The notes under the pieces are model-generated. The model searched no databases. It had not been told where the DNA came from and worked only from the letters and a program-made list of their open reading frames with translations. The position numbers were made by a program, and so were the translations under genes. This document shows, in pieces, positions 35,572-44,535 of a DNA stretch of 64,000 nt (the first letter of the stretch is position 1; every line of letters begins with the position of its first letter). The stretch is from JAXLSZ01 sp046330315 (GTDB taxonomy: Bacteria; Actinomycetota; Thermoleophilia; Solirubrobacterales; 70-9), in NCBI GenBank assembly GCA_046330315.1, contig JAXLSZ010000006.1, forward strand, positions 186,001 through 250,000, given 5' to 3'.

Positions 35572-36747
35572 TCAGAGCCAGCGGTCGGCGAGGCGGCGGA
35601 TCAGCGCCTCGCTGAGACGGATCCCGTCGGCCAGGCTGCCGTAGTCGACGTTGCCGGAGACGTCGCTGGGCCAGTGGTAGTTGGCCGGGTTCTTGAGCTC
35701 GTTCACGGAGCACAGGGTCACGGTCGGGTAGCCGGCCGCCAGCGGCTCGAGGCCATCGGTCCCGTTGTGGAGGCGAAGGTTGGGGTACAGCCAGATCCCC
35801 AGCTCCTCGGCGAGGCCGTCGATCAGCTCCAGGCCGCGCTCGGTGTAGGGGTGGATCTTCAGGAAGCCCTCGCCCCGAAGGACGTTGAGGTGGGGAGAGC
35901 CGATCGTGTCCAGGCAGAGGAAGAAGGTGCTCTCGAGCGGAAGCTCGGCGAAGTGGCGCTCCCCCCACGCCTTGATCCCCTCGCTGAAGGACTCTTCCGA
36001 GCCGGTCGAGAGCAGGATCACCCGCACCCCCTCGACCGGCTCGGCCAGGAGCGCCCGGGCGACCTCGAGAAGGGCCACGACGGCCGTACCGTTGTCGTTG
36101 GCCCCCGGCACCACGCCCCTGGCCCCGATGTCCGCCATCGCGGCCACGGTCCCGGCGCCGAGCAGGACGGAGAGCCGGGAGAGGGCGCGGATCCCGCTCA
36201 GAGCCCCGGCGGCGGCCAGGATCGGGCCGCCGATCACCGGCGCCATCAGCGGCGGGCTGGTGTCGCTGCGCTCGACCAGCCCCAGCCGGCCGGCCAGCTT
36301 CGGCAGCGCCGGGTGGAAGACCAGGCCGGCGTGGGCGGCGTCGTGGTGGGCGACCAGGACCACGGTGCGCCCCGCATCGGGGGCGCCGATCTCGCAGACC
36401 ACGTTGTGGGTGGGCCTGCGGGGGAGCAGCCGCCGCAGCCGCCGGCGACGCGGCGGGAAGTCGTCGGCGATCCCCGCGGCGCCGGCCAGTCCCAGGCCCG
36501 CGCCGAGGGCCCGGCGCCCCCGCAGGGCCGCCAGCCCGCCGGCGACCCCCAGCGCGGCCCCGATCCCCAGCGGCCACCAGTAGGTGCCGTGGGCCTCCTC
36601 GCGCTCGATCCGCGCCTCGAGGCCGAGCTCGGCGAACCGCGCCACCAGCCACTCGGCGGCACGGCGCTCGCCCTCCGAGGCCGAGGGTCGCTCGATCCGC
36701 TCGAGCTCCTCCAGCAGCTCCCTGTGACGCTCGGTGCCCACCTGCAT
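35572..36747 (-). CDS. M28-family metallopeptidase, membrane-anchored
   Basis: This 391-residue protein has a metal-dependent aminopeptidase core of the M28 type: LVAHHDAAHAG (HxD ligand), ANDNGTAVVALLEVARAL (bridging Asp), STGSEESFSEG (catalytic Glu pair), CLDTIGSPHLNVL, and a late HNGTDG histidine. Before the core, residues about 53-90 are hydrophobic (WWPLGIGAALGVAGGLAAL), suggesting one or two membrane helices that insert into the usual fold. The ATG at 36747 is chosen; TAGCGT lies 10 nt upstream. It is divergent from the M50 gene, 51 bp apart. Confidence 0.85.
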   Translation of the reverse strand: MQVGTERHRELLEELERIERPSASEGERRAAEWLVARFAELGLEARIEREEAHGTYWWPLGIGAALGVAGGLAALRGRRALGAGLGLAGAAGIADDFPPRRRRLRRLLPRRPTHNVVCEIGAPDAGRTVVLVAHHDAAHAGLVFHPALPKLAGRLGLVERSDTSPPLMAPVIGGPILAAAGALSGIRALSRLSVLLGAGTVAAMADIGARGVVPGANDNGTAVVALLEVARALLAEPVEGVRVILLSTGSEESFSEGIKAWGERHFAELPLESTFFLCLDTIGSPHLNVLRGEGFLKIHPYTERGLELIDGLAEELGIWLYPNLRLHNGTDGLEPLAAGYPTVTLCSVNELKNPANYHWPSDVSGNVDYGSLADGIRLSEALIRRLADRWL

Positions 36748-36786
36748 CGCGCCCGCCACGCTATAGGCCCCCGGGGCCGCGGCGCC

Positions 36787-36798
36787 TACCATTGGGGC
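36787..36798 (+). promoter_or_regulatory. Putative leaderless -10 element before the M50 gene
   Basis: TACCAT (36787-36792), then TGGGGC, then ATG. No Shine-Dalgarno is present. Confidence 0.55.
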
Positions 36799-37977
36799 AT
36801 GCTCGGCGGAAGCTCCATCACGCTCTTCCACGTTCGCGGCATCAAGATCGGCGTCGACTGGTCCTGGTTCATCGTGCTCTTCCTGCTGATCGTCTGGCTC
36901 TCGGGGTTCTACTCCGACCTGCTCGGGCAGTCCGCCGGCTCGACCGACGCCTACCTGCTGGCCGTCGCCAGCGCCCTCGGCTTCTTCGCCTCGATCCTGC
37001 TGCACGAGCTCGGCCACGCCCTGGTGGCACGGCGCAACGGAATCGGGATATCGAGCATCCAGCTCTGGATCTTCGGGGGGGTGGCGAGGATGGAGCGCGA
37101 GTCCGACACCCCCGCCACCGAGTTCAAGGTGGCGGTGGCCGGGCCGCTGGTCACCCTGGCGATCGCGGCCGTCCTGGTCGCGTTCGGGATCCTCGTCGCG
37201 GGATCGAGCGACTTCCGCGACGCGATGCTGGTCGAAGGAACCGCGCGGACCTCGGGGATCCTGGCGATGGTCGCCTGGCTGGCCTCGATGAACATCCTGG
37301 TCCTGCTCTTCAACCTGCTCCCCGCATTCCCGATGGACGGCGGCCGGATCGCCCGGGCGATCGCCTGGTGGCGATCGGGCGACCGTGCCTCGGCGACCCG
37401 CTTCGCCGCGACCCTGGGACAGGTCTTCGCCTACCTGTTCATCGGCGCCGGCATCTTCCTGGCCTTCACCGGGAACGTCTTCAGCGGGGTCTGGCTGGCC
37501 CTGATCGGGCTGGTCATCAACGGCTCGGCCCGGGCCGCAAGCATCCAGACCGCCATGACCAGCCGCATCGAGGGGATCAGGGTCTCCGACGTGATGGACC
37601 GCGAGCCGGTCGCCATCCCCGAGGAGGCGAGCGTCGAGCAGGCGCTCGACGAGTACTTCCTGCGCTACCGCTGGCCCTGGTTCCCGGTGGTCGACGCGGC
37701 GCAACGCTTCCGGGGCCTGCTGGAGCGCGAGAAGGCCGACGGGGTGCCCGAGGTGAGCAGGGCGACCGCCCGGGTCGCCGACCTGCTCGAGTTCGACCGC
37801 GGCACCCTCCACGTCAGCCAGAACGCACCGCTCGACACCCTGCTCGGGAACCAGAACCTGCGCGACCTCGGCGCCCTGATGGCGATCGACTCCAACGGCC
37901 GCCTCTGCGGCATCGTCACCGCCGAGCAGGTCGCCCGGGCGCTGCGCGACGCGGCCGCCGAGGGCAGCCCTCCCTAG
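36799..37977 (+). CDS. Site-2-protease-like M50 metallopeptidase with CBS-like domains
   Basis: This 392-residue intramembrane protease has the zinc motif HELGH (69-73) within an early membrane helix and the second motif FPMDGGRIARAI (about 175-186) that supplies the Asp ligand. Six or so membrane segments run to about residue 245. The C-terminal 140 residues form a CBS pair (VSDVMDREPVAIPEEASVEQALDEYF and later ALMAIDSNGRLCGIVTAEQVARAL), a layout shared with group III site-2 proteases. Such enzymes release membrane-tethered regulators; the substrate here is unknown. The last 13 codons are part of a 55-bp repeat. Confidence 0.92.
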   Translation: MLGGSSITLFHVRGIKIGVDWSWFIVLFLLIVWLSGFYSDLLGQSAGSTDAYLLAVASALGFFASILLHELGHALVARRNGIGISSIQLWIFGGVARMERESDTPATEFKVAVAGPLVTLAIAAVLVAFGILVAGSSDFRDAMLVEGTARTSGILAMVAWLASMNILVLLFNLLPAFPMDGGRIARAIAWWRSGDRASATRFAATLGQVFAYLFIGAGIFLAFTGNVFSGVWLALIGLVINGSARAASIQTAMTSRIEGIRVSDVMDREPVAIPEEASVEQALDEYFLRYRWPWFPVVDAAQRFRGLLEREKADGVPEVSRATARVADLLEFDRGTLHVSQNAPLDTLLGNQNLRDLGALMAIDSNGRLCGIVTAEQVARALRDAAAEGSPP

Positions 37978-38112
37978 CCGGCGACCGCCCGGGGCGCTGC
38001 GCGACGCGGCCGCCGAGGGCAGCCCTCCCTAGCCGGCGACCGCCCGGGGCGCTGCGCGACGCGGCCGCCGAGGGCAGCCCTCCCTAGCCGGCGACCGCCC
38101 GGGGCGCTGCGC
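37939..38112. repeat. 55-bp tandem repeat that includes the M50 stop codon
   Basis: Units start at 37939, 37994 and 38049 and a 9-bp remnant at 38104. The first unit is the end of the M50 reading frame (ALRDAAAEGSPP and its TAG), so the gene end was copied twice into the spacer. The 220-bp gap before sdhA is mostly this array. Confidence 0.93.
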
Positions 38113-38185
38113 CCGCCGAAGCGCTGACCGGTCAGCGCGCGGGCGCCCTCCCGGGGGCGCCGGTCAGACGGCGGGCCGCTCTTTA

Positions 38186-38197
38186 TAGGATGCGGCC
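38186..38197 (+). promoter_or_regulatory. Putative leaderless -10 element for the sdh operon
   Basis: TAGGAT (38186-38191), then GCGGCC, then the GTG at 38198. No Shine-Dalgarno is present. Confidence 0.58.
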
Positions 38198-39886
38198 GTG
38201 CCCACCCACGACGTCCTCGTGATCGGAGCCGGCCTGGCCGGGCAGCGCGCTGCGCTGGCGGCGGCGGAGCAGGGCGTATCGGTAGGCATCATCAGCAAGG
38301 TCCACCCGGTCCGCTCGCACTCCAACGCGGCCCAGGGCGGGATCAACGCGGCGCTCAACCCCGGGGACTCCTGGGAGTCGCACGCCTTCGACACGGTCAA
38401 GGGGTCCGACTATCTCTCCGACCAGGACGCGGTCGAGGTGATGTGCCGGGAGGCGCCCGAGGAGATCCTCCACCTCGAGCACCTCGGCGTCACCTTCCAC
38501 CGCAACGAGGAGGGACGGCTCGGCACCCGCGCCTTCGGCGGCGCCTCCGCGGCGCGGACCTACTACGTCGCCGACATCACCGGGCAGGCGATCATGCACG
38601 TCCTCTACGAGCAGCTGATGAAGCACTCCGACTCGGTCGCCCGCTACGAGGAGTGGTTCTGCACCGCGCTGGCGCTCGACGAGAGCGGGGAGTGCTGCGG
38701 GGTCGTGACCCGCAACATCGCCGACGGCTCGATGGAGCTGTTCCGCGCCAAGGCGGTGATCCTCTGCTGCGGCGGCAACGGGCAGGTCTGGAAGCCGACC
38801 ACCAACGCGCTGATCTGCACCGGCGACGGGATCGCGATGGCCTACCGAGCGGGGGCCACTTTGATGGACATGGAGATGATCCAGTACCACCCGACCACGC
38901 TGGCCGGCAAGGGCTTCCTGATCACCGAGGGCGCCCGCGGCGAGGGCGCCCACCTGCTCAACGCCAAGGGCGAGCGGTTCATGGAGCGCTACGCGCCCAA
39001 CAAGATGGAGCTCGCCTCACGCGACGTCGTCTCCCGCGCCGAGCAAACCGAGATCAACGAGGGCCGCGGCTTCCCCGACGGGACGGTCGCCCTCGACATC
39101 ACCGTCGTGCCGAAGAAGCGGATCCACGAGGCGCTGCGGGAGATCGTCCTGGTCGGGCGCGACTTCGCCGGCGTCGACATCACCCGCGAGCCGATCCACA
39201 TCAAGCCGGGCAACCACTACACGATGGGCGGGGTGAAGACCGACGTCGAGGGCCGCACCGACATCCCCGGCCTCTACTCGGCGGGCGAGACCGCCTGCGT
39301 CTCCGTGCACGGCGGCAACCGGCTGGGGGCCAACTCGCTGCTGGACACGCTGATCTTCGGCAAGCACGCCGGACTCGACGCCGCCGGGCGCGCCAAGCGG
39401 ATCGACCTCGGCCGGGCCTCGGGCTCCGTGCTGGCCGACGAGCAGGCCAGCATCGACCAGATCCTCTCCCGCAAGCACGGATCGGGCCGGCGGATCTCCG
39501 AGATCAAGCTCGAGCTCGGCACGACGATGGACCGCCACGTCGCGGTGTTCCGCGAGGAGGCCGGGATCCAGAGCGCGCTGGAGACCGTGCGCCGGCTCAA
39601 GGAGGAGGCGGAGGAGGCCTACGTCGACGACCGCGGCACGGTCTTCAACCAGGACGTGCTGGGTGCGATCGAGCTCGGATACATGCTCGACAACGCCGAG
39701 TGCTGCTGCGTAGCCGCCCTGGAGCGCAAGGAGAGCCGCGGCGCCCAGTACCGCACCGACTTCCCGGAGCGAAACGACGAGGAGTGGCTGAAGCACATCG
39801 ACGTCTCCGTCAACGGTGACGGGCCGCAGATCAGCTACTCCGAGGTGACGATCACCCAGTGGCAGCCGCAGGAGCGGACCTACTAG
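38198..39886 (+). CDS. sdhA: Succinate dehydrogenase flavoprotein subunit
   Basis: This 562-residue subunit oxidises succinate to fumarate with covalently bound FAD. The Rossmann start is VIGAGLAGQRAALAAAE and the flavin-linking histidine lies in RSHSNAAQGG (H41). Other conserved segments are GNGQVWKPTTNALICTGDG, MIQYHPTTLAGKGFLITEGARGEG, the active-site RAEQTEI-type arginine region, HYTMGGVKTD and HGGNRLGANSLLD. It is first in the sdhA-sdhB-HdrB-like operon, with 16 bp to the next gene. Confidence 0.96.
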   Translation: MPTHDVLVIGAGLAGQRAALAAAEQGVSVGIISKVHPVRSHSNAAQGGINAALNPGDSWESHAFDTVKGSDYLSDQDAVEVMCREAPEEILHLEHLGVTFHRNEEGRLGTRAFGGASAARTYYVADITGQAIMHVLYEQLMKHSDSVARYEEWFCTALALDESGECCGVVTRNIADGSMELFRAKAVILCCGGNGQVWKPTTNALICTGDGIAMAYRAGATLMDMEMIQYHPTTLAGKGFLITEGARGEGAHLLNAKGERFMERYAPNKMELASRDVVSRAEQTEINEGRGFPDGTVALDITVVPKKRIHEALREIVLVGRDFAGVDITREPIHIKPGNHYTMGGVKTDVEGRTDIPGLYSAGETACVSVHGGNRLGANSLLDTLIFGKHAGLDAAGRAKRIDLGRASGSVLADEQASIDQILSRKHGSGRRISEIKLELGTTMDRHVAVFREEAGIQSALETVRRLKEEAEEAYVDDRGTVFNQDVLGAIELGYMLDNAECCCVAALERKESRGAQYRTDFPERNDEEWLKHIDVSVNGDGPQISYSEVTITQWQPQERTY

Positions 39887-39902
39887 GAGCGGAGGGAGAG
39901 CG

Positions 39903-41075
39903 ATGGCCCACTACACGCTGAAGGTCCGCCGCTACCAGCCCGAATCCGGGAACGGGCCCTACTGGGAGAGCTTCGACGTCGACCTCGACCCCACCCTCAG
40001 CGTCCTCGACGGGCTGCTCCAGGCCCGCGACCGCGACGACGGCTCGCTCAGCGTGCGCTGCTCCTGCCGGGCGGCGATCTGCGGCTCCTGCGGGATGAAG
40101 ATCAACGGCCAGTCCGGCCTCGGCTGCAAGACCCAGATCGGCGAGGCCCAGGAAGAGGCCGAGAAGATGGAGACCGCCGCCGGACGCGGAGCGGAGGACA
40201 CCGCTGTAATCACCGTCGAGCCGATGGGAAACATGCCGGTGATCAAGGACCTGGTCACCGACATGGAGTCCACGCACTGGACCAAGATCCGCCGCGTCAC
40301 CCCTTGGCTCCTGCCCCACGGCGAGCCGCCCGAGCGGGAGTACGTCGTCGAGCCCTCCTCGATGATCGACATCACCCAGACGATGGCCTGCATCCAGTGC
40401 GGGGCCTGCGTCTCCTCCTGCCTCTCGATGGAGGCCGACCCCGACTTCATCGGCCCGGCCGCCCTCGCCAAGGCCTACCGCTTCGTCGGCGACCCCCGCG
40501 ACGCGGAGGGCGAGGAGCGCCTCCACGACCTCGCCGCGGACCCGCACGGCATCTACGACTGCACGCACTGCTTCTCCTGCGTCGACGCCTGCCCGAAGGG
40601 CGTCGCCCCGATGGACCAGATCATGCGGCTTCGCCGCCGCGCCGGCGAGGCCGGGATCAAGGACCCCAACCACGGCCACAACCACGAGGTTGCCTTCGTG
40701 AAGATCATCGAGAAGAAGGGCACCCTCGACGAGTCCCAGCTCCTGCAGGAGTCCTTCGCCTTCGGGATCAAGGGCAAGCTGATGCCCAAGCACGGGGCGA
40801 TCAGGGGCCTGGTCGGCTCGATTCCCACGGCGATCCGCGGCATCAAGACCGGGAAGATGCGCTCGATCCCCAAGCTGATCCCGGGGGTGCACCCGAAACT
40901 GCCCGGCAAGGCGCAGGACGAGGTCAAGGCGATCTACGCCCACGCCGAGGAGCACCGCGAGGAGTTCAACATCTACATCAAGGGCGAGGAGGAGGCCGAG
41001 CCCGAGCCCGACGAGCCGCCCGAGGCGACGCTCGCCGCCGAGGCGGCCGCCGCCGGCGAAGGAGAAACCCCATGA
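39903..41075 (+). CDS. sdhB: Succinate dehydrogenase iron-sulfur subunit, C-terminally extended
   Basis: This subunit carries electrons from FAD to quinone. The 390 residues are longer than the usual 230-260. The [2Fe-2S] ligands are CSCRAAICGSCGMKINGQSGLGC (about 56-78 as spaced cysteines). The two cubane-type motifs are CIQCGACVSSC (about 164-174) and CTHCFSCVDACPKG (about 220-233). An extra 130 residues follow, basic and then acidic (EEEAEPEPDEPPEAT), with no visible motif. GGAGGGAGAG precedes the ATG. Its stop overlaps a 20-codon ORF. Confidence 0.95.
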   Translation: MAHYTLKVRRYQPESGNGPYWESFDVDLDPTLSVLDGLLQARDRDDGSLSVRCSCRAAICGSCGMKINGQSGLGCKTQIGEAQEEAEKMETAAGRGAEDTAVITVEPMGNMPVIKDLVTDMESTHWTKIRRVTPWLLPHGEPPEREYVVEPSSMIDITQTMACIQCGACVSSCLSMEADPDFIGPAALAKAYRFVGDPRDAEGEERLHDLAADPHGIYDCTHCFSCVDACPKGVAPMDQIMRLRRRAGEAGIKDPNHGHNHEVAFVKIIEKKGTLDESQLLQESFAFGIKGKLMPKHGAIRGLVGSIPTAIRGIKTGKMRSIPKLIPGVHPKLPGKAQDEVKAIYAHAEEHREEFNIYIKGEEEAEPEPDEPPEATLAAEAAAAGEGETP

Positions 41076-41134
41076 TCCAGACCGGAAACCCTGCCGCCCC
41101 AGGACGCGGAGCGGAGGAGGCGGCAGGCATATGA
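41072..41134 (+). CDS. 20-residue ORF coupling sdhB to the HdrB-like subunit
   Basis: The ATG at 41072 overlaps the sdhB stop (ATGA) and its TGA at 41132 overlaps the ATG of the next subunit (ATGA). AAGGAG lies about 9 nt upstream of its ATG. The predicted peptide is MIQTGNPAAPGRGAEEAAGI. It may be a coupling peptide that carries ribosomes across the 55-nt gap, or a small subunit. A 17-bp stretch, GGACGCGGAGCGGAGGA, also occurs inside sdhB near 40189. Confidence 0.5.
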   Translation: MIQTGNPAAPGRGAEEAAGI

Positions 41135-42027
41135 AACTTGCTTACTGGCCCGGCTGCGTGTCCCGCGGCTTCACCACCGAGCTGCACGGCTCGATGTCCC
41201 TGGTCGCCGAGAAGCTCGGGATCGAGCTGGTCACCCTCGACCGCGCGAATTGCTGCGGCGCCGGGGTGATCGCCGAGCACAACCAGGAGCTCGCCGACAC
41301 CCTCAACGCCCGCACCTTCGCGCTCGCCCAGGAGACCGGCCTGGCGATGATGAACATCTGCTCGACCTGCCAGGGCGCCCAGTCGGAGTGCCAGCAGCGC
41401 CTCGACGCCGACTCCGCCTACCGCGCCCACATCAACGAGGTGCTCTCCGGGCAGGGCCTGGAGTACGTCAAGGGCAAGGACGGCTTCACCAACAAGAACT
41501 TCCTCTGGGTGCTGGTCGAGGACTACGGCCTCGACCGCCTAGCCGAGCAGGTCACCCGGCCCCTCTCGGGCCTGCGGGTCGGCCCCTTCTACGGCTGCTA
41601 CGTGATCCGCCCCAAGGACCGCCTCGGCTACGGCGACCATCCCGACCGCGACGTCTACCTCGAGCGGGTGATCGAGACCCTCGGCGGCGAGGTGGTCGAC
41701 TACGACGGGGCGCGCAAGTGCTGCGGCTTCCCGGTGATCACGATGAACAAGGAGACCTCGCTGCGGCAGGCCGGGACCCACGTCGGCGATGCCCTGGACG
41801 CCGGCGCCGACTGCCTGGTCACCCCCTGCCCGCTCTGCCACCTCAACCTCGACATGCAGCAGCCCGAGGCGGCCAAGATCGTCAACCGCGACCTCGGCCT
41901 GGCGATCCTCCATCTGCCCCAGCTGGTCGGCCTGGCGCTCGGGGCCGATCCCAAGCAGCTCGGCATGGAGCGCCACATCGCGCCCACCGGCTGGGTCGAG
42001 CAGCGGCTGGCCGGCGCCGCGGCTTAA
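41131..42027 (+). CDS. HdrB-like (CCG-domain) membrane-anchor subunit of succinate dehydrogenase
   Basis: This 298-residue protein has two CCG domains as in heterodisulfide reductase HdrB and the SdhE-type anchor of archaeal and some bacterial succinate:quinone reductases. The first has PGCVSRG, CCGAGV and CSTC (about 8, 46 and 75). The second has YGCYV, KCCGFPV and TPCPLCHLN (about 157, 199 and 232). These bind an unusual Fe-S cluster and replace cytochrome b anchors; no haem-binding SdhC/D follows. GGAGGAGG precedes the ATG. Residues 223-294 are duplicated downstream, and the C-terminus LAGAAA differs from the LASGATA of that copy. Confidence 0.93.
   Translation: MKLAYWPGCVSRGFTTELHGSMSLVAEKLGIELVTLDRANCCGAGVIAEHNQELADTLNARTFALAQETGLAMMNICSTCQGAQSECQQRLDADSAYRAHINEVLSGQGLEYVKGKDGFTNKNFLWVLVEDYGLDRLAEQVTRPLSGLRVGPFYGCYVIRPKDRLGYGDHPDRDVYLERVIETLGGEVVDYDGARKCCGFPVITMNKETSLRQAGTHVGDALDAGADCLVTPCPLCHLNLDMQQPEAAKIVNRDLGLAILHLPQLVGLALGADPKQLGMERHIAPTGWVEQRLAGAAA
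41797..42012 (+). repeat. 216-bp direct repeat, left copy (inside the HdrB-like gene)
   Basis: This segment matches 45902-46117 with a single A/G mismatch (ATC here, GTC there) at a constant offset of 4,105 bp. Identity stops sharply on both sides. Confidence 0.95.
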
Positions 42028-42053
42028 CTTCCGCCGACGGTTTGACTCCGCCA

Positions 42054-42072
42054 GTGCCGGCCGAGTCGGCAC
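42054..42072 (+). terminator. Hairpin after the sdh operon
   Basis: GTGCCG (42054-42059) pairs with CGGCAC (42067-42072) around a 7-nt loop, 27 nt after the stop. Confidence 0.4.
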
Positions 42073-42135
42073 GAGCTTCGAGACTCCCGTTCGGATAACG
42101 CTGATAGGGTCGGCCAGGCCAACCCGGGAGGAGAT

Positions 42136-44418
42136 GTGAGGGAGGCTCGCACAACCGCGACGGCGCGAGGCTTTACCGCTCGATTCGCCTCTGCCTTGGC
42201 GGCGGTTGCCACGACGGCCATGGGCATCTGGGTTATCGGGGCCCGGGCGGATCCGACCTGCGATGCGGCCGATCCGCAGATCGCTGGCACGACCATCTAC
42301 GGCACGAACTGCCCCGAGGTGATCGCCGCGCCCCAAGGTGTAACAGACATCGAGTCTGGCGGCGGCGACGACATTGTCGTCGGAAACGGTGAGCCAATCA
42401 CGATCTCCGCTGGTACCGGAGACGACGTGATTTACGCGGCAGGCGCCACCGAAGTCGACGCAGGACGGGGTGCTGATCTGATCTACGGCGACAGCGCTCC
42501 CCCGGTTGGCACGGAGGCAGCGCTTGCTGCCGACTCGGCAGCTCGCAAGGCTCCTGTTCGGCTCAAGCGACACTCGCACCATGGCGCTGGTGCCACGGCA
42601 TCACAGGACTGCCCTTCCAATCAGAACTCTCAACAGTACTGCGGAGACGACAACGCAACCTATGATGGAACGAGCGGCCAGGATGTCATCTTTGGTGAGC
42701 GAGGCAATGACACTCTTCGGGGCGGCGACGGGAATGACTTGCTCTTTGGGGGTATCGGAGACGACCACCTCTTTGGCCAGAACGACGACGACTTCTTGGC
42801 CGGCGGGATGGGAGGGGACGAGATGAATGGAGGCCCGGGGAGCGATACAGCCAGGGGTGACGGTACAGTCGATTCGCCGGTCTTTGACTCTGGCACCGGG
42901 ACCGGCGACCTTGACACCCTCAGCTTCGCAACGGGTGTAACGCCCGGCTTTCCGAGCCACAATTGGGCTGCCGAGTCAGTTCCCGATCCAAACAGCTACA
43001 CGGGCTTTCCCGGCTCCAGTGGCGAACGGGGAGTTTACGTCAATCTTCAGAACAGCATCGCGGACAACGGAGTTGCCATTGACGGCGGTGGCCTCGACAG
43101 TGTTACGGCGGGGAACTTCGAGAGGATCGTCGGCACTGCTTTCTCCGACTACCTGATCGGGACCAGCAGCGCTCAGACGATCTATGGCGGAGGGGGTGCC
43201 GACATCATCCAGGGGAGGGGAGGGGGAGACACCATTTTCGGCGGTTCCGACGGCGACAACATCGATGGCGGAGGCGGCGCAACAATCGACGGCGGTCCTG
43301 GCGTCGACTATTGCGTCGGGGGATCCTCCCAGCCCAGTTGCAATGAGTCCGGAGCCTCAGCAACAGCAGTCAAGCCGCGCAACGCCGGGCAGGTCTCGAT
43401 CGGAATGATGCAGCCCGGCGGAACTCCCTACCACGGATTCTACGCAATCGGATCAGCGCAGAATGAGTGGATCTCGGCAACCTACGATCAGGGCGCGAAT
43501 CAAGTCAAGGTCATGGTGCCGCTTGGCACGGTTGACACGTCCGAAGGCGCGAAGACCCCGCCCTGCGACTACACGCATGCAGCCGACCAGGTCCGTTACG
43601 TGACGTGCCCCTTCACGGCACGGCTCGACACGATGCTTTTGGCCGGCATGAGCGGGGCCGACTATCTCAATGCAGGGGACAGAGCGAACGGAGATTTTCC
43701 CACGTCAAGCACGGTCATCATTCTTGGCGGCAATGATCCCGACGAACTCCTTGGTGGAAACAAGGACGAGGCTACTCTGGTCGATGGGCCCGACGGAGCA
43801 AGCGACATACTGCACGGGTACGGTCGCGACGATCTGCTGAGCACCCACGGCGGAGCAGACTCTCTCAGAGGAGGGAACGACAGCGATTTGCTTCTCTCAA
43901 GCGCCGTGTGCCAGAGTGACACACTGAATGGTTTCGGGGACAGCCAGACGTCCGACGGTAACAACAACGCATCGTGGGCCAAGATGCCCGCAAGCAGTGG
44001 TGGCGTCGGAGCCAAGCTCACAGGTGGCGACGGTACGGCCGGACACCCAGCCTCTGGCCCGCCGGAATGCAATGTCGGCGAACCAGGCCTTGACAGCCTT
44101 GTCAACTTCAAGGCGCTTGAGGGCTCAGGGCAGGATGACCGTCTGGTCGGGGACGCGAATGACAACATTTTGATCGGGCATTCAGGCTCTGATTCGATCT
44201 TTGCGGGGGATGGAAATGACAGCCTCACAACGAACGCGGGCGATGACGAGACCACGCTCGACTGCGGAAACGGTTCCGATAAGGAAGGGATCGACTACTC
44301 GGACAGCAGCCACCCTCCGTATTCTCCCTACAACGATCGATCGAGGCTGCAAGCTGCGGGGAACTGCGACCTGAACTCGCCGGGGTACGGAGCCACCGAG
44401 CTTCCGCCAGGGGGATAG
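42136..44418 (+). CDS. Secreted RTX-type calcium-binding repeat protein
   Basis: This 760-residue exported protein starts at a GTG with GGGAGGAG upstream. Residues 1-38 form a signal peptide (FASALAAVATTAMGIWVIGARA). The body carries many RTX-like nonapeptides of the GGxGxDxU type, in clusters: GGGDDIVVGNG (about 75), GERGNDTLRGGDGNDLLFGG through NDDDFLAGG (about 184-222), GGGGADIIQGRGGGDTIFGG (about 352-372), and two later clusters (about 535-585 and 676-700). Such repeats bind calcium as a beta-roll. There is no protease, lipase or haemolysin domain and no type I secretion operon, so a surface or matrix role is inferred. Base composition is unlike the neighbours. Confidence 0.85.
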   Translation: MREARTTATARGFTARFASALAAVATTAMGIWVIGARADPTCDAADPQIAGTTIYGTNCPEVIAAPQGVTDIESGGGDDIVVGNGEPITISAGTGDDVIYAAGATEVDAGRGADLIYGDSAPPVGTEAALAADSAARKAPVRLKRHSHHGAGATASQDCPSNQNSQQYCGDDNATYDGTSGQDVIFGERGNDTLRGGDGNDLLFGGIGDDHLFGQNDDDFLAGGMGGDEMNGGPGSDTARGDGTVDSPVFDSGTGTGDLDTLSFATGVTPGFPSHNWAAESVPDPNSYTGFPGSSGERGVYVNLQNSIADNGVAIDGGGLDSVTAGNFERIVGTAFSDYLIGTSSAQTIYGGGGADIIQGRGGGDTIFGGSDGDNIDGGGGATIDGGPGVDYCVGGSSQPSCNESGASATAVKPRNAGQVSIGMMQPGGTPYHGFYAIGSAQNEWISATYDQGANQVKVMVPLGTVDTSEGAKTPPCDYTHAADQVRYVTCPFTARLDTMLLAGMSGADYLNAGDRANGDFPTSSTVIILGGNDPDELLGGNKDEATLVDGPDGASDILHGYGRDDLLSTHGGADSLRGGNDSDLLLSSAVCQSDTLNGFGDSQTSDGNNNASWAKMPASSGGVGAKLTGGDGTAGHPASGPPECNVGEPGLDSLVNFKALEGSGQDDRLVGDANDNILIGHSGSDSIFAGDGNDSLTTNAGDDETTLDCGNGSDKEGIDYSDSSHPPYSPYNDRSRLQAAGNCDLNSPGYGATELPPGG

Positions 44419-44535
44419 AGGGACTTTCGCCCGTCCTGGTCGTGAAACCCGGGGGCTGCCATCGGAGGGGCGTATCCTCCCATTGGCCGGGGCAGTCGAG
44501 CATCGACCTGAGCTTCGTGAGATGGCGGGACAAAA

